DNA of 64,000 nt, taken from contig JAGBJJ010000049.1 of NCBI GenBank assembly GCA_017934525.1, forward strand, positions 30,906-94,905, in the 5' to 3' direction. The DNA comes from Prevotella sp. Lineage in GTDB: Bacteria; Bacteroidota; Bacteroidia; Bacteroidales; Bacteroidaceae. The translations under genes and the position numbers were made by a program. The notes under the pieces were generated by a model that saw only the letters and a list, made by a program, of their open reading frames with translations, had not been told where the DNA came from and made no database searches. Below, piece after piece: positions 35,472-42,708 of this stretch. Within the stretch, counting starts at the first letter, position 1. Each line of letters starts with the position of its first letter.

Positions 35472-36326
35472 ATGAAGAAAAACACATTGCTCATGCTCCC
35501 TCTTGTTGCTTGCATGTTCGCATGCGGCAACAAGCAGGAGAGTAAGCCTGCCGACAACAGCCAGCAGGCTGAAGTCAGCCAAGAGCTGACCGACGGTGCC
35601 GACAACAGTCGCTTCACCACAGACTCCGTAGGCTTTGGGCTGGAGACGAAGAAAGCCATCGTAAATATGTGGGCCGACTTCCCAAAGGGAGGCAATGCCA
35701 TTCTTGTCAACGCCATCCGCGAGTTCATCAGCGAAGAGATGGGCGGCACGTACATGGGCGACCTGTCAGATGCCGACGCCATGGTAAGGCACTATGTGAA
35801 CGAAGCGCAGAAAGAGCTGAACAAGCTCTCCGACGAATTCGAGAGCGACGAGGCCCCCACGCTGAGCCACTCCATTGGCATACAGAAGCTTAACGAGACC
35901 GACAAGTACGTATCTTACACTGCAGGCGAAGAAGTCTACCTTGGCGGTGCCCACGGCTCATGGATATCCAGAGCCGTCACCTTCCGCAAGAGCGATGGAC
36001 GCCGCTTCGATGCCCACATGCTGCACGACACCGACAGCGAGGCCTTTCACCTTCTGCTGAAAGAAGGGGTGAAGAGCTATTTCGCCGATGCCACGGACGA
36101 CACGCAGATCACCGACGAGATGCTGAAGGACATGCTCCTCGTCGAATCGCCGGTAGACTATCTGCCCCTGCCGCAGTATCCTCCCCACCTCACTGCCGAG
36201 GGCGTCGCCTTCTGCTACCAGCAATATGAAATAGCGCCCTACGCAGCAGGCTTGCCTTCATTCACCATTCCTTACGACAAGATAAGGCCCTATCTCACAG
36301 CCACGGCTCTTCAGATGATAGAATAG
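35472..36326 (+). CDS. DUF4163/DUF3298 (RsiV-like) lipoprotein
   Basis: A 284-residue lipoprotein with lipobox FAC (C18). After a Gln/Ala-rich linker, the region about 55-285 has the DUF4163-DUF3298 layout: YVSYTAGEEVYLGGAHG, the family's conserved GGAH block, then FHLLLKEGVKSYF and a C-terminal FTIPYDKIRPYL. Related domains occur in the lysozyme-binding anti-sigma factor RsiV and in peptidoglycan deacetylases. No enzymatic site is visible. It follows pgk by 22 bp. Confidence 0.82.
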   Translation: MKKNTLLMLPLVACMFACGNKQESKPADNSQQAEVSQELTDGADNSRFTTDSVGFGLETKKAIVNMWADFPKGGNAILVNAIREFISEEMGGTYMGDLSDADAMVRHYVNEAQKELNKLSDEFESDEAPTLSHSIGIQKLNETDKYVSYTAGEEVYLGGAHGSWISRAVTFRKSDGRRFDAHMLHDTDSEAFHLLLKEGVKSYFADATDDTQITDEMLKDMLLVESPVDYLPLPQYPPHLTAEGVAFCYQQYEIAPYAAGLPSFTIPYDKIRPYLTATALQMIE

Positions 36327-36350
36327 GCGTGAGAGGGCACCTAATAACAA

Positions 36351-36397
36351 AGCGGGCCTCCGGCTGCATAGGGTATGCAGCCGGAGGCCCGCTTTTT
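36351..36397. terminator. Bidirectional terminator with a 20-bp perfect stem
   Basis: Arms 36351-36370 and 36374-36393 are perfectly complementary with a GGG loop. T runs follow on both strands (CTTTTTC on plus, TTTGTTATT on minus). It separates two convergent genes. Confidence 0.9.
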
Positions 36398-36417
36398 CTC
36401 GTTTGCCACAATGTCAG

Positions 36418-36804
36418 TTATTTCTCCTCAGCCAACGGCATGCCAAGCATCTTCTCTGCCGTCTTTTTCAGGTCAGCAGCCTTATCTTTAGCCTTGTCGA
36501 AAGCACGGGCAGCATCCTCAGCCTTCGTGCGGGCCTTGTCGGCGGCATTCTGTGCGCTCTGGGCCTTCTGCATTGCTTTTTGGGCAGCCTGTTCAGCCTT
36601 CATCTGAGCCTTCTCGGCTTTGGCCACAGCAGCCTTGGCCTTCTCATACTCCTTCACGGCAGCTTCCTTTTTAGCCTGCTCTTTGGCGGCCTTCTTCAGC
36701 TCCTTGGACGTCATGTTTGAAGCATCCTGCACAGTCACCACATTCTGGGCCTGCAAGCCCATGCCAGCCATTGCCATCATAGCAATCATCAATAGTTTTT
36801 TCAT
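36418..36804 (-). CDS. Small secreted Ala/Lys-rich coiled-coil protein
   Basis: A 128-residue protein with a signal peptide (about 1-20, MKKLLMIAMMAMAGMGLQAQ). The mature part from about residue 31 to 122 is almost one continuous Ala/Lys/Glu-rich helix with heptad-like spacing (KAEKAQMKAEQAAQKAMQ). No cysteine, so it is not a lipoprotein. It looks like a periplasmic structural or chaperone-like helical protein. No family is recognised. It carries its own promoter, with a GGCC array upstream. Confidence 0.7.
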   Translation of the reverse strand: MKKLLMIAMMAMAGMGLQAQNVVTVQDASNMTSKELKKAAKEQAKKEAAVKEYEKAKAAVAKAEKAQMKAEQAAQKAMQKAQSAQNAADKARTKAEDAARAFDKAKDKAADLKKTAEKMLGMPLAEEK

Positions 36805-36846
36805 GTTGTTTCTTTAGTGTTTAATTTTTCAAAATGATTTCGCGTG

Positions 36847-36878
36847 CAAAAATAATGAATTAATGTGACATGTGCAAG
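36847..36878 (-). promoter_or_regulatory. Promoter of the coiled-coil protein gene
   Basis: Minus-strand CTTG (36878-36875), a 20-bp spacer and TATTTTTG (36854-36847). The ATG is 42 bp further on. Confidence 0.7.
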
Positions 36879-36967
36879 AAAAAGGAGAAAAAATTGAGGT
36901 GCTTTTGCAAGCTGTCTGTGGTTGAGTGACATATAGATACGGCACACATAACGACTGCCTGAAAGAA

Positions 36968-37025
36968 TATTTTGGCCGGAATTAAGTGATTTTCGGCCGG
37001 AATTGACTGAATTTCGGCCAGAATC
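36968..37025. repeat. GGCC array B: three quasi-palindromic sites at 21-bp spacing
   Basis: GGCC cores at 36974, 36995 and 37016, exactly 21 bp apart, each flanked as ATTTYCGGCCGGAATT. This is the best-conserved of the three arrays. It lies 113 bp upstream of the -7 box of the small coiled-coil gene. Confidence 0.85.
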
Positions 37026-37091
37026 TGGAGGCGGCGAAGGGGCAGGCTGCATGGAATGGCTTTCCCCACGTGCCACATCTTGGCAGGATAC

Positions 37092-37130
37092 GCGTCGGGG
37101 CTCCGCACTATGAGTACAGAGCCCCGACGC
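37092..37130 (-). terminator. 12-bp hairpin after the TonB-dependent receptor gene
   Basis: GCGTCGGGGCTC (37092-37103) and GAGCCCCGACGC (37119-37130) pair perfectly with a 15-nt loop, 36 bp after the receptor stop. No T run follows on the minus strand, so it may protect the mRNA end rather than terminate. Confidence 0.5.
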
Positions 37131-37166
37131 TATGAGAAACAAGGTCTATCGCTATGAACAAGAGGG

Positions 37167-39563
37167 TCAGAAGTGCATTCTGAGGTCGACACCAAGCTGC
37201 AGCGGGTTGCCGCGCTGGGCGTAGTGGTTCAGCGTGCCGGCCATCGGGCTGTCGACGACGAAGGTGTTGTAGTTGGTGTCGGTGAGATTGCGCCCCCAGA
37301 GGCTGACGCCAAAGTGACCGAAGTCGGCATCTACATGGGCGCCAAGCACAGCATAGAAGTTCTGGGCGTAGGTGTTCATCTCATCCCAATAGGTCTTGCC
37401 GCGAGCATAGAGGTTGGCACCAAGCGTGAGCGAGCGCAGGGTGCGCCCCATGTCGATGCGGTAGTCGGCACTGGCCGAGAGAGTGTGCATCGGCACGAAT
37501 GGCACCTTCTTGTCCTTGTAGTTGAAGGCAACGTTGCCAGTGGCGGCAGAGGTGGGGTCGAGCTGATAGGCACTCAGGCTGTCGACGTACTCCTTAAACT
37601 GCGCGTGGGTCAGGCCGTAGTTGACGGCCCAGGTGAGGTGGTTGTCGAACAGGCTGCCGCGCAGTGAGGCCTCCATGCCGCAGCTGAAGCTACGACCGGC
37701 ATTGACCATCATACGGCCGAAGCCATAGTTGCCTGCCATGACGGAGAGCTGCTGGTTGCGTATCTCCATATAGAAGGCTGCCAGGTCGGCATGCAGCTTG
37801 CCATCGAAGAGGTTCAGGTGGGTTCCAACTTCGTAGTTCCACGATTCCTCAGGCTTATAGGCGATGGTCTCACGGATGTTGCGATAGGCTGTCTCGTCGT
37901 GCATGATGTCGATATTGCCGCGGGCGGTCTGGGCCACGCCCTGCAACTCGTTCTGGAGAATGTCGCTAAACATCTGTATGTTGAAGCCACCGGCGCGGTA
38001 GCCTTTGGCCACCAGGGCATAGACATTGCTGCCGTGGTTGTCGAGCCGATAGGAAAGGGCCACCTTGGGCAGCCACTGGTCGAAGGTGCTGTTCTCCTTG
38101 TGGCTCAGCAGCGACACGACGTCGGCCTTGACCGTGGTGCCCATGACGCGCTCGTCGAGGTGCATGGTGCCCGTGGTGCGGTAGTCGATGCTGGTCTGGC
38201 TGAGATCGTAGCGCAGGCCGAGGGTGGCGGTGAGGCGTGGCGTCAGCTCGATGTTCGACTCGTGGAAGATGCCGTAGTTGGTGGTGGGGGTGCGGAAGAG
38301 GCCGGGGATGGTCTCCATGTCGAGCCGTATGTGGCAGCCGCCGGCCCGCTCTATCATGAGTGCTGCTGCCTCTACGCCCATGCGCTTGGCCATGGCATTG
38401 AGCATGCCGTAGTAGGCATAGTCTTCGATGGTCTTCGAGAGGAAGTTGTTCATCTCTGCGTCGAAATAGACGGGAGCGTCAGTCTTCAGCGCCTGGTAGG
38501 TGATGGCGGCGCCGGTGGTCCAGTGCCAGGGGCCCGTCGTACGGTTCTTCACCGTGAGTTCTTGTGTAAGTGCACTCTGCAACTGGCTCTGTTCCAGGTG
38601 CATATAGTCGAGTGGACGGTAATCGATATCCATCAGCATATCGTCGTTGAGATACTGCCAACTGGCCACATAGCCTACCTCAGCATTATCGCCAAGATAG
38701 TGGAGGTCAAGACCCGTGGTGAGCATGTGGCGACGATAGTCGCCCTGGCGGTTGGTCGATGGTTCGGCGGCTTTGCCCGACTGGAGGTCGAGCTGGCCAT
38801 AGGGGAAGGCGTTTTGCTTCACCCACTGATAGTCGGCCAGCAGCGACAGCTGCAGGCGGTCGGTGGGCTGCCACTGCAGACGGGCCTTGGCGCCTGCCTC
38901 GTTCATCTGGTCGGCCTTATCACCGGTCGTATAGTTCTCGAAGAAACCGTCCTGCCCCTGATAGAAGGCTGCCAGCGAGAGGCCGCTCTTCTGGCCGAGT
39001 TTCTGGTGGTGTGACACCTCGGCACTGCGATAAAGAGCCGTGCCGCCACTCAGCTTGACATCAGTGCCCTGATATTTCAGCGGCGAGCGCGTGTAGAGGC
39101 GCACCAGGCCGCCCTCGGTGTTCTGTCCGTAAAGCGTGCCCTGCGGCCCACGCAGCAGGTCGGCCCGCTGAAGGTCGTAGATATGGAAATTAAACATGCT
39201 CTTGTTGAGCACCGGGATATTATCGACATAGATGCCTACAGCGGGGTTGTTGACGCGCGACCCTATGCCACGCACATACATAGAAGAGGTGTAGCGCGAG
39301 CCATAGTTGGGCATGACGAATGCGGGCACATACTGCGACATGCCGCGCAGGTCTTTCACGTTGAGCCGCGTCAGATCGTCGGCCGATAGCGTGGCAGTGC
39401 TCATGGGCTGGCGGCGCAGGCTGTAGGTTTCTTTCACGATGACCACTTCGTCGAGGTCTACCACACGCGAGGTGTCGCCGACGAGCGAAGGGTTGACCAC
39501 GCCGTCAGCGGCTGATGCCGAGAGCGACGCGTAGAGAGTAAGCAATAAGACTGTTTTTTTCAT
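37167..39563 (-). CDS. TonB-dependent outer membrane receptor
   Basis: A 798-residue outer membrane transporter. A signal peptide precedes a plug domain (about 45-165; VVDLDEVVIVKETYSLR, then YVRGIGSRVNNPAVGIY and RGPQGTLYGQNTEGG), followed by a 22-strand barrel ending in a terminal phenylalanine (LQLGVDLRMHF). It lacks the N-terminal carboxypeptidase-like domain and SusD partner of glycan receptors, so a siderophore, cobalamin or other metal chelate is more likely, but the ligand is unknown. The start MKKTVLLL at 39563 is chosen over an ATG at 39587. Confidence 0.9.
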   Translation of the reverse strand: MKKTVLLLTLYASLSASAADGVVNPSLVGDTSRVVDLDEVVIVKETYSLRRQPMSTATLSADDLTRLNVKDLRGMSQYVPAFVMPNYGSRYTSSMYVRGIGSRVNNPAVGIYVDNIPVLNKSMFNFHIYDLQRADLLRGPQGTLYGQNTEGGLVRLYTRSPLKYQGTDVKLSGGTALYRSAEVSHHQKLGQKSGLSLAAFYQGQDGFFENYTTGDKADQMNEAGAKARLQWQPTDRLQLSLLADYQWVKQNAFPYGQLDLQSGKAAEPSTNRQGDYRRHMLTTGLDLHYLGDNAEVGYVASWQYLNDDMLMDIDYRPLDYMHLEQSQLQSALTQELTVKNRTTGPWHWTTGAAITYQALKTDAPVYFDAEMNNFLSKTIEDYAYYGMLNAMAKRMGVEAAALMIERAGGCHIRLDMETIPGLFRTPTTNYGIFHESNIELTPRLTATLGLRYDLSQTSIDYRTTGTMHLDERVMGTTVKADVVSLLSHKENSTFDQWLPKVALSYRLDNHGSNVYALVAKGYRAGGFNIQMFSDILQNELQGVAQTARGNIDIMHDETAYRNIRETIAYKPEESWNYEVGTHLNLFDGKLHADLAAFYMEIRNQQLSVMAGNYGFGRMMVNAGRSFSCGMEASLRGSLFDNHLTWAVNYGLTHAQFKEYVDSLSAYQLDPTSAATGNVAFNYKDKKVPFVPMHTLSASADYRIDMGRTLRSLTLGANLYARGKTYWDEMNTYAQNFYAVLGAHVDADFGHFGVSLWGRNLTDTNYNTFVVDSPMAGTLNHYAQRGNPLQLGVDLRMHF

Positions 39564-39584
39564 AAATGTGTTTATTTTCGGCTG

Positions 39585-39592
39585 CAAAGGTA
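39585..39592 (-). promoter_or_regulatory. -7 box of the TonB-dependent receptor gene
   Basis: Minus strand TACCTTTG followed by CAGCC, 22 bp before the chosen ATG. Confidence 0.65.
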
Positions 39593-39639
39593 AGGATTTC
39601 TGAGGGACTGGGAAATCATTATTTATATGGATTTAAGGC

Positions 39640-39682
39640 CTGCCCCCAGCCTACCCCTACCCCCCAAAAAGGAGGGGGGGAC
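39640..39682. repeat. C/G-run hairpin, possible repetitive extragenic element
   Basis: A stretch of CCTGCCCCCAGCCTACCCC-type sequence ends in CCCCCC (39660-39665), AAAAAGGA and GGGGGGG (39674-39680), able to fold back, followed on the plus strand by a T-rich tract. Its composition differs sharply from the AT-rich surroundings. It lies between two minus-strand genes. Confidence 0.45.
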
Positions 39683-39761
39683 TTTTCTTTTTTTTTCGGT
39701 TTTCACAGGTTCTTGCTGCCTACCTCCTAACTCCTCAACTTGAGAAAACTGAGTGAACTTA

Positions 39762-40745
39762 TTATTCATTGAGGGTGCCGCAGCGGGGACAGATGCCCTT
39801 TTCTCTGAGGGGCTCGCCACAGTGGCCGCAGATGTAGGTGGTACGGCTGTTCTTGACATAGCGCCACACGGCCCAGGTTACATAGGCGGCCAGCAGCACG
39901 TAGCCTACATAATAGAGGGTTGAGACACTGAATACTACATAGTTGACCGAGCAGATGCCAATGAGCCCAAGATAATAGAAAAAGGCATCGGCGGCATTGA
40001 GCTGCCGACGAATGTCGTCGAAGGCGGCAATGGCGACAATCAGCATGGCCCACACCGATGCGATGAAAAGACCTAAATGGAGCGGTACGCCGAAGGGGTT
40101 GAGCGTGGGATGATAATAATAATGGCGCCAAGAGTCGGGGTTGAACAGTTGGATGGAGCTGTAGAAGACGGCAGTGGCGGCCACGAGGACTGCCAGCAGC
40201 GCCGGGTAGAAAGAGGCAATGTCGTTGAAATGCACCACCTTGGCCTTATGACGATAGAGACGCCGGATGATGAGGGCCGCTCCTATGAGCACCAGAAGGG
40301 CAAGGATGATGAGCAGGTGGGTGTCGGAGAAGAAATCGATGAACAGCGAGATGGGGTTGTCGGGAGCCACGCCAGGCAGCATCTCGCTCTCGTGAATCCA
40401 GCCCATGGTGTAGGCGTCGCGGGCCACCTGCACCCATACGGAGTCGATGCTGTCACTGGAAAGGGTAACGATGTCAGCCACGACGATGCGGTTGCCATCG
40501 TAGACGGAGATGGTGTCTACCAGCATGCCGCTAACGGCTTCCGACGGCAGCTGGACAATGAGCTGCAGGGAGTCGGCCGTGACGAGGAAGTTGTAGTTTT
40601 GGGTGTAGTGGTGGGTGGTGTAGAACGAGATGGAGTCGAGCTGCTCTTCGGTCAGCGTCCAGGCGTCGGAGGTTTGAACCTCCTGCCTGTAGCATGACGT
40701 GAGCGTCATGAGCAGCAACAGCAGGGATATGACGTTCTTACGCAT
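39762..40745 (-). CDS. Multi-pass membrane lipoprotein with C-terminal zinc ribbon
   Basis: A 327-residue protein not assigned to a named family. Lipobox TSC (C18) starts the mature protein. A periplasmic domain (about 20-130) may be SH3-like (RDAYTMGWIHESEM). About six hydrophobic helices follow (about 140-300). The C-terminus is a zinc ribbon with C306-x2-C309 and C319-x2-C322. The gene overlaps the end of the U32 gene by 8 bp, so they are co-transcribed. Function unknown. Confidence 0.75.
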   Translation of the reverse strand: MRKNVISLLLLLMTLTSCYRQEVQTSDAWTLTEEQLDSISFYTTHHYTQNYNFLVTADSLQLIVQLPSEAVSGMLVDTISVYDGNRIVVADIVTLSSDSIDSVWVQVARDAYTMGWIHESEMLPGVAPDNPISLFIDFFSDTHLLIILALLVLIGAALIIRRLYRHKAKVVHFNDIASFYPALLAVLVAATAVFYSSIQLFNPDSWRHYYYHPTLNPFGVPLHLGLFIASVWAMLIVAIAAFDDIRRQLNAADAFFYYLGLIGICSVNYVVFSVSTLYYVGYVLLAAYVTWAVWRYVKNSRTTYICGHCGEPLREKGICPRCGTLNE

Positions 40746-42555
40746 GGGTATATATATTCATCTGACAGTGACTGCAATCAAATTCTAACCTGAAGCGACG
40801 ACCGTCGCCAAGCTCGAGGGAGAGGGGCTCGCGCCATGTGGGGCGCCGTCCGCCATGCTTCACGCAGAAGCCCAAGGCATAGCGCAGACAATGGCGACAC
40901 TGCATGATGAGGGCCTCGGCCGGCTCTGCGAGTTCAAAGGCCGGTGCGGTGTCTATGCCCTGCCGGCGATAGAAGTCGCGGGCCTCGCTGTTGGCCACGT
41001 TGTGAAGATATGAGGGGGTATAGAGCGGCAGGGCGGGCTCGGCGACACTGGCTGCCGATGGAGGCGCTGGCAGCCGCAGAGTGTCTGACTGCTGCATCTT
41101 AAGCGATACGGCGCGACGGCGCATATCGGCCAAGACGCTGCTGGGCAGGAAGTAGTTGAAGTCGGGAGCCATCTCTACGTCGTCGCTCTCATAGGGGGTG
41201 CCACCCAGCTTTGTGAGCTGTCTGACAATATTGTCGCGCTGCGACTTCTGGGCCGTCTGATGCTCAAGGGCCACGGTCACTTCCACATCGTCCATGCGTA
41301 AGGCAAAACCGTCGGCTGTAGCCTTGAGTGAGAGATGCACCTTGATGTGGCGCTCGGCACTGGGTTTCGAGAGCAGGCGCTCCAGCTCCTGGTCATTGTT
41401 GCGATAGAGCCGCAGGCCCGGACGCAGCCCTGACGGCATGCGCTGGGGGAAGAGCCGGTTGCCTTCCACGCGGTTCACCCTGAAGCCTTCCAGCTCCTTG
41501 CGGTCGTTGATGAAGCAGAGGCCGTCGCCGTTGGCGAAAGAGGCCGTGCCCGACACGTTGAACGACATGGCGCGCAGCTCTTTCACCGTGCCCACGAACT
41601 CGCCCATGGCCTTAGGGGTGTCGAACGAGGCAATAGCCTGCTGGCGCCCATTGGCGAAGTAGGTGGTGTAGCCTCGGTTGAAGGTTTTGTTGAGGTCGGG
41701 GCGGAAGCTATAGGTGACGGTTCCGCGGGAAGCACGTTCATACAGGTCGGGATGGCGCCTCACTATCTGGTTGAGCCGCTCGCTGTAGGCTGCCGTCACG
41801 TTTTTCACATAGCCCACATCTTTCAGTCGTCCCTCTATCTTAAAGGAGGTGGCACCTGCCTGAGCCAGCCGCTCCAGATTGTCCAACTGGTTCATGTCTT
41901 TCAGCGAGAGCAGGTAGCGTTGGCGCTCAACGACACGGCCGTCAGCATCAAGCAAGTTGAACTTCATCCGACAGAACTGGGCGCACTCGCCACGGTTGGC
42001 GCTGCGTCCGAAACAGTGCTGTGAGGCATAGCAGAGACCGGAATAGCTGACACACAGAGCTCCATGGACAAAAACTTCGAGCTCGACGCCGGGCACCTCC
42101 CGATGGATAGCGGCCACTTCTTCCACCGACAGCTCGCGTGCCAGCACCACACGGCTGAACCCTTGCGACGCGAGCCACGCCACCTTCTGCGCCGTGCGGT
42201 TGTCGGTCTGCGTGGAGGCATGGATGGCGAGACCGACGTCGGCTGCCATGGCTCTCACGGCCATATCCTGCACCAGGATAGCGTCAACCTTCGCCTCGGC
42301 CAACTGGAGCAGGAGGCTGCGGGTGTCGGCCAGCTCTTCATCGTAGACGATGGTATTGACCGTGACATAGACCCTGGCTCCGTAGCGGTGGGCATAGCCA
42401 CACAGCTGCACAATGTCGGCAACGCTGTTGCCGGCAGCGGCACGCGCTCCGAAGCGCTGGGCTCCGATGTACACCGCATCGGCGCCGTGGTCGATGGCCG
42501 CCATGCCGCACTCAAGATTTTTGGCGGGGGCAAGGAGTTCGAGAGGGTGCTTCAT
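40738..42555 (-). CDS. U32-family peptidase-like protein (RlhA-type)
   Basis: A 605-residue member of family U32. The N-terminal TIM-barrel-like part begins LELLAPAKNLECGMAAIDHGADAVYIG. The cysteine cluster CVSYSGLC...HCFGRSANRGECAQFC holds the family iron-sulfur ligands. A C-terminal extension (about 400-605) contains more cysteines (MQCRHCLRYALGFC). Relatives hydroxylate 23S rRNA (RlhA) or take part in ubiquinone and tRNA modification; RlhA is the best guess. Proteolysis has been shown for few members. Confidence 0.88.
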   Translation of the reverse strand: MKHPLELLAPAKNLECGMAAIDHGADAVYIGAQRFGARAAAGNSVADIVQLCGYAHRYGARVYVTVNTIVYDEELADTRSLLLQLAEAKVDAILVQDMAVRAMAADVGLAIHASTQTDNRTAQKVAWLASQGFSRVVLARELSVEEVAAIHREVPGVELEVFVHGALCVSYSGLCYASQHCFGRSANRGECAQFCRMKFNLLDADGRVVERQRYLLSLKDMNQLDNLERLAQAGATSFKIEGRLKDVGYVKNVTAAYSERLNQIVRRHPDLYERASRGTVTYSFRPDLNKTFNRGYTTYFANGRQQAIASFDTPKAMGEFVGTVKELRAMSFNVSGTASFANGDGLCFINDRKELEGFRVNRVEGNRLFPQRMPSGLRPGLRLYRNNDQELERLLSKPSAERHIKVHLSLKATADGFALRMDDVEVTVALEHQTAQKSQRDNIVRQLTKLGGTPYESDDVEMAPDFNYFLPSSVLADMRRRAVSLKMQQSDTLRLPAPPSAASVAEPALPLYTPSYLHNVANSEARDFYRRQGIDTAPAFELAEPAEALIMQCRHCLRYALGFCVKHGGRRPTWREPLSLELGDGRRFRLEFDCSHCQMNIYTHA

Positions 42556-42591
42556 TGAGTAATGAGAATTTTTATGAGGGGAGATATAAGG

Positions 42592-42626
42592 GAGCTGGGG
42601 CGTCCGCGGGACGGACGCCCCAGCTC
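42592..42626. terminator. 14-bp perfect stem-loop downstream of the M13 peptidase gene
   Basis: Arms 42592-42605 (GAGCTGGGGCGTCC) and 42613-42626 pair perfectly around a 7-nt loop. A TTTTT run follows on the plus strand. It lies 83 bp past the M13 stop and 37 bp before the U32 start. Confidence 0.7.
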
Positions 42627-42646
42627 GGGTGTTTTTGTCTACATTG

Positions 42647-42697
42647 AGTTTAACTTCTTGGGAAGGGTTGGGACTTCTTGGGAAGTTAAACTTTTTG
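42647..42697 (-). terminator. Second inverted repeat after the M13 peptidase stop
   Basis: AGTTTAACTTC and GAAGTTAAACT are 11-bp complementary arms; between and within them ACTTCTTGGGAAG occurs twice as a direct repeat. It begins 12 bp after the M13 stop. Confidence 0.5.
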
Positions 42698-42708
42698 AGT
42701 CAGGTGGG

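Larger units (their letters stand above)
36805..37166. other. 362-bp intergenic region: promoter, GGCC array B and a hairpin
   Basis: From the minus-strand viewpoint it holds, after the TonB-receptor stop, a 12-bp perfect inverted repeat (37092-37103 with 37119-37130), the GGCC array (36968-37025), and the promoter of the 128-residue gene (36847-36878). An ORF of 113 codons on the minus strand (36801-37142) crosses all of these and is judged non-coding. Confidence 0.7.

Noticed and set aside
36801-37142. A 113-codon minus-strand ORF in the intergenic region
   Set aside because: It runs through the hairpin, the GGCC array and the promoter of the next gene, and has no recognisable features.
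37791-39014. A 407-codon plus-strand ORF opposite the TonB-dependent receptor
   Set aside because: Antisense shadow of a complete receptor gene with no start signal.
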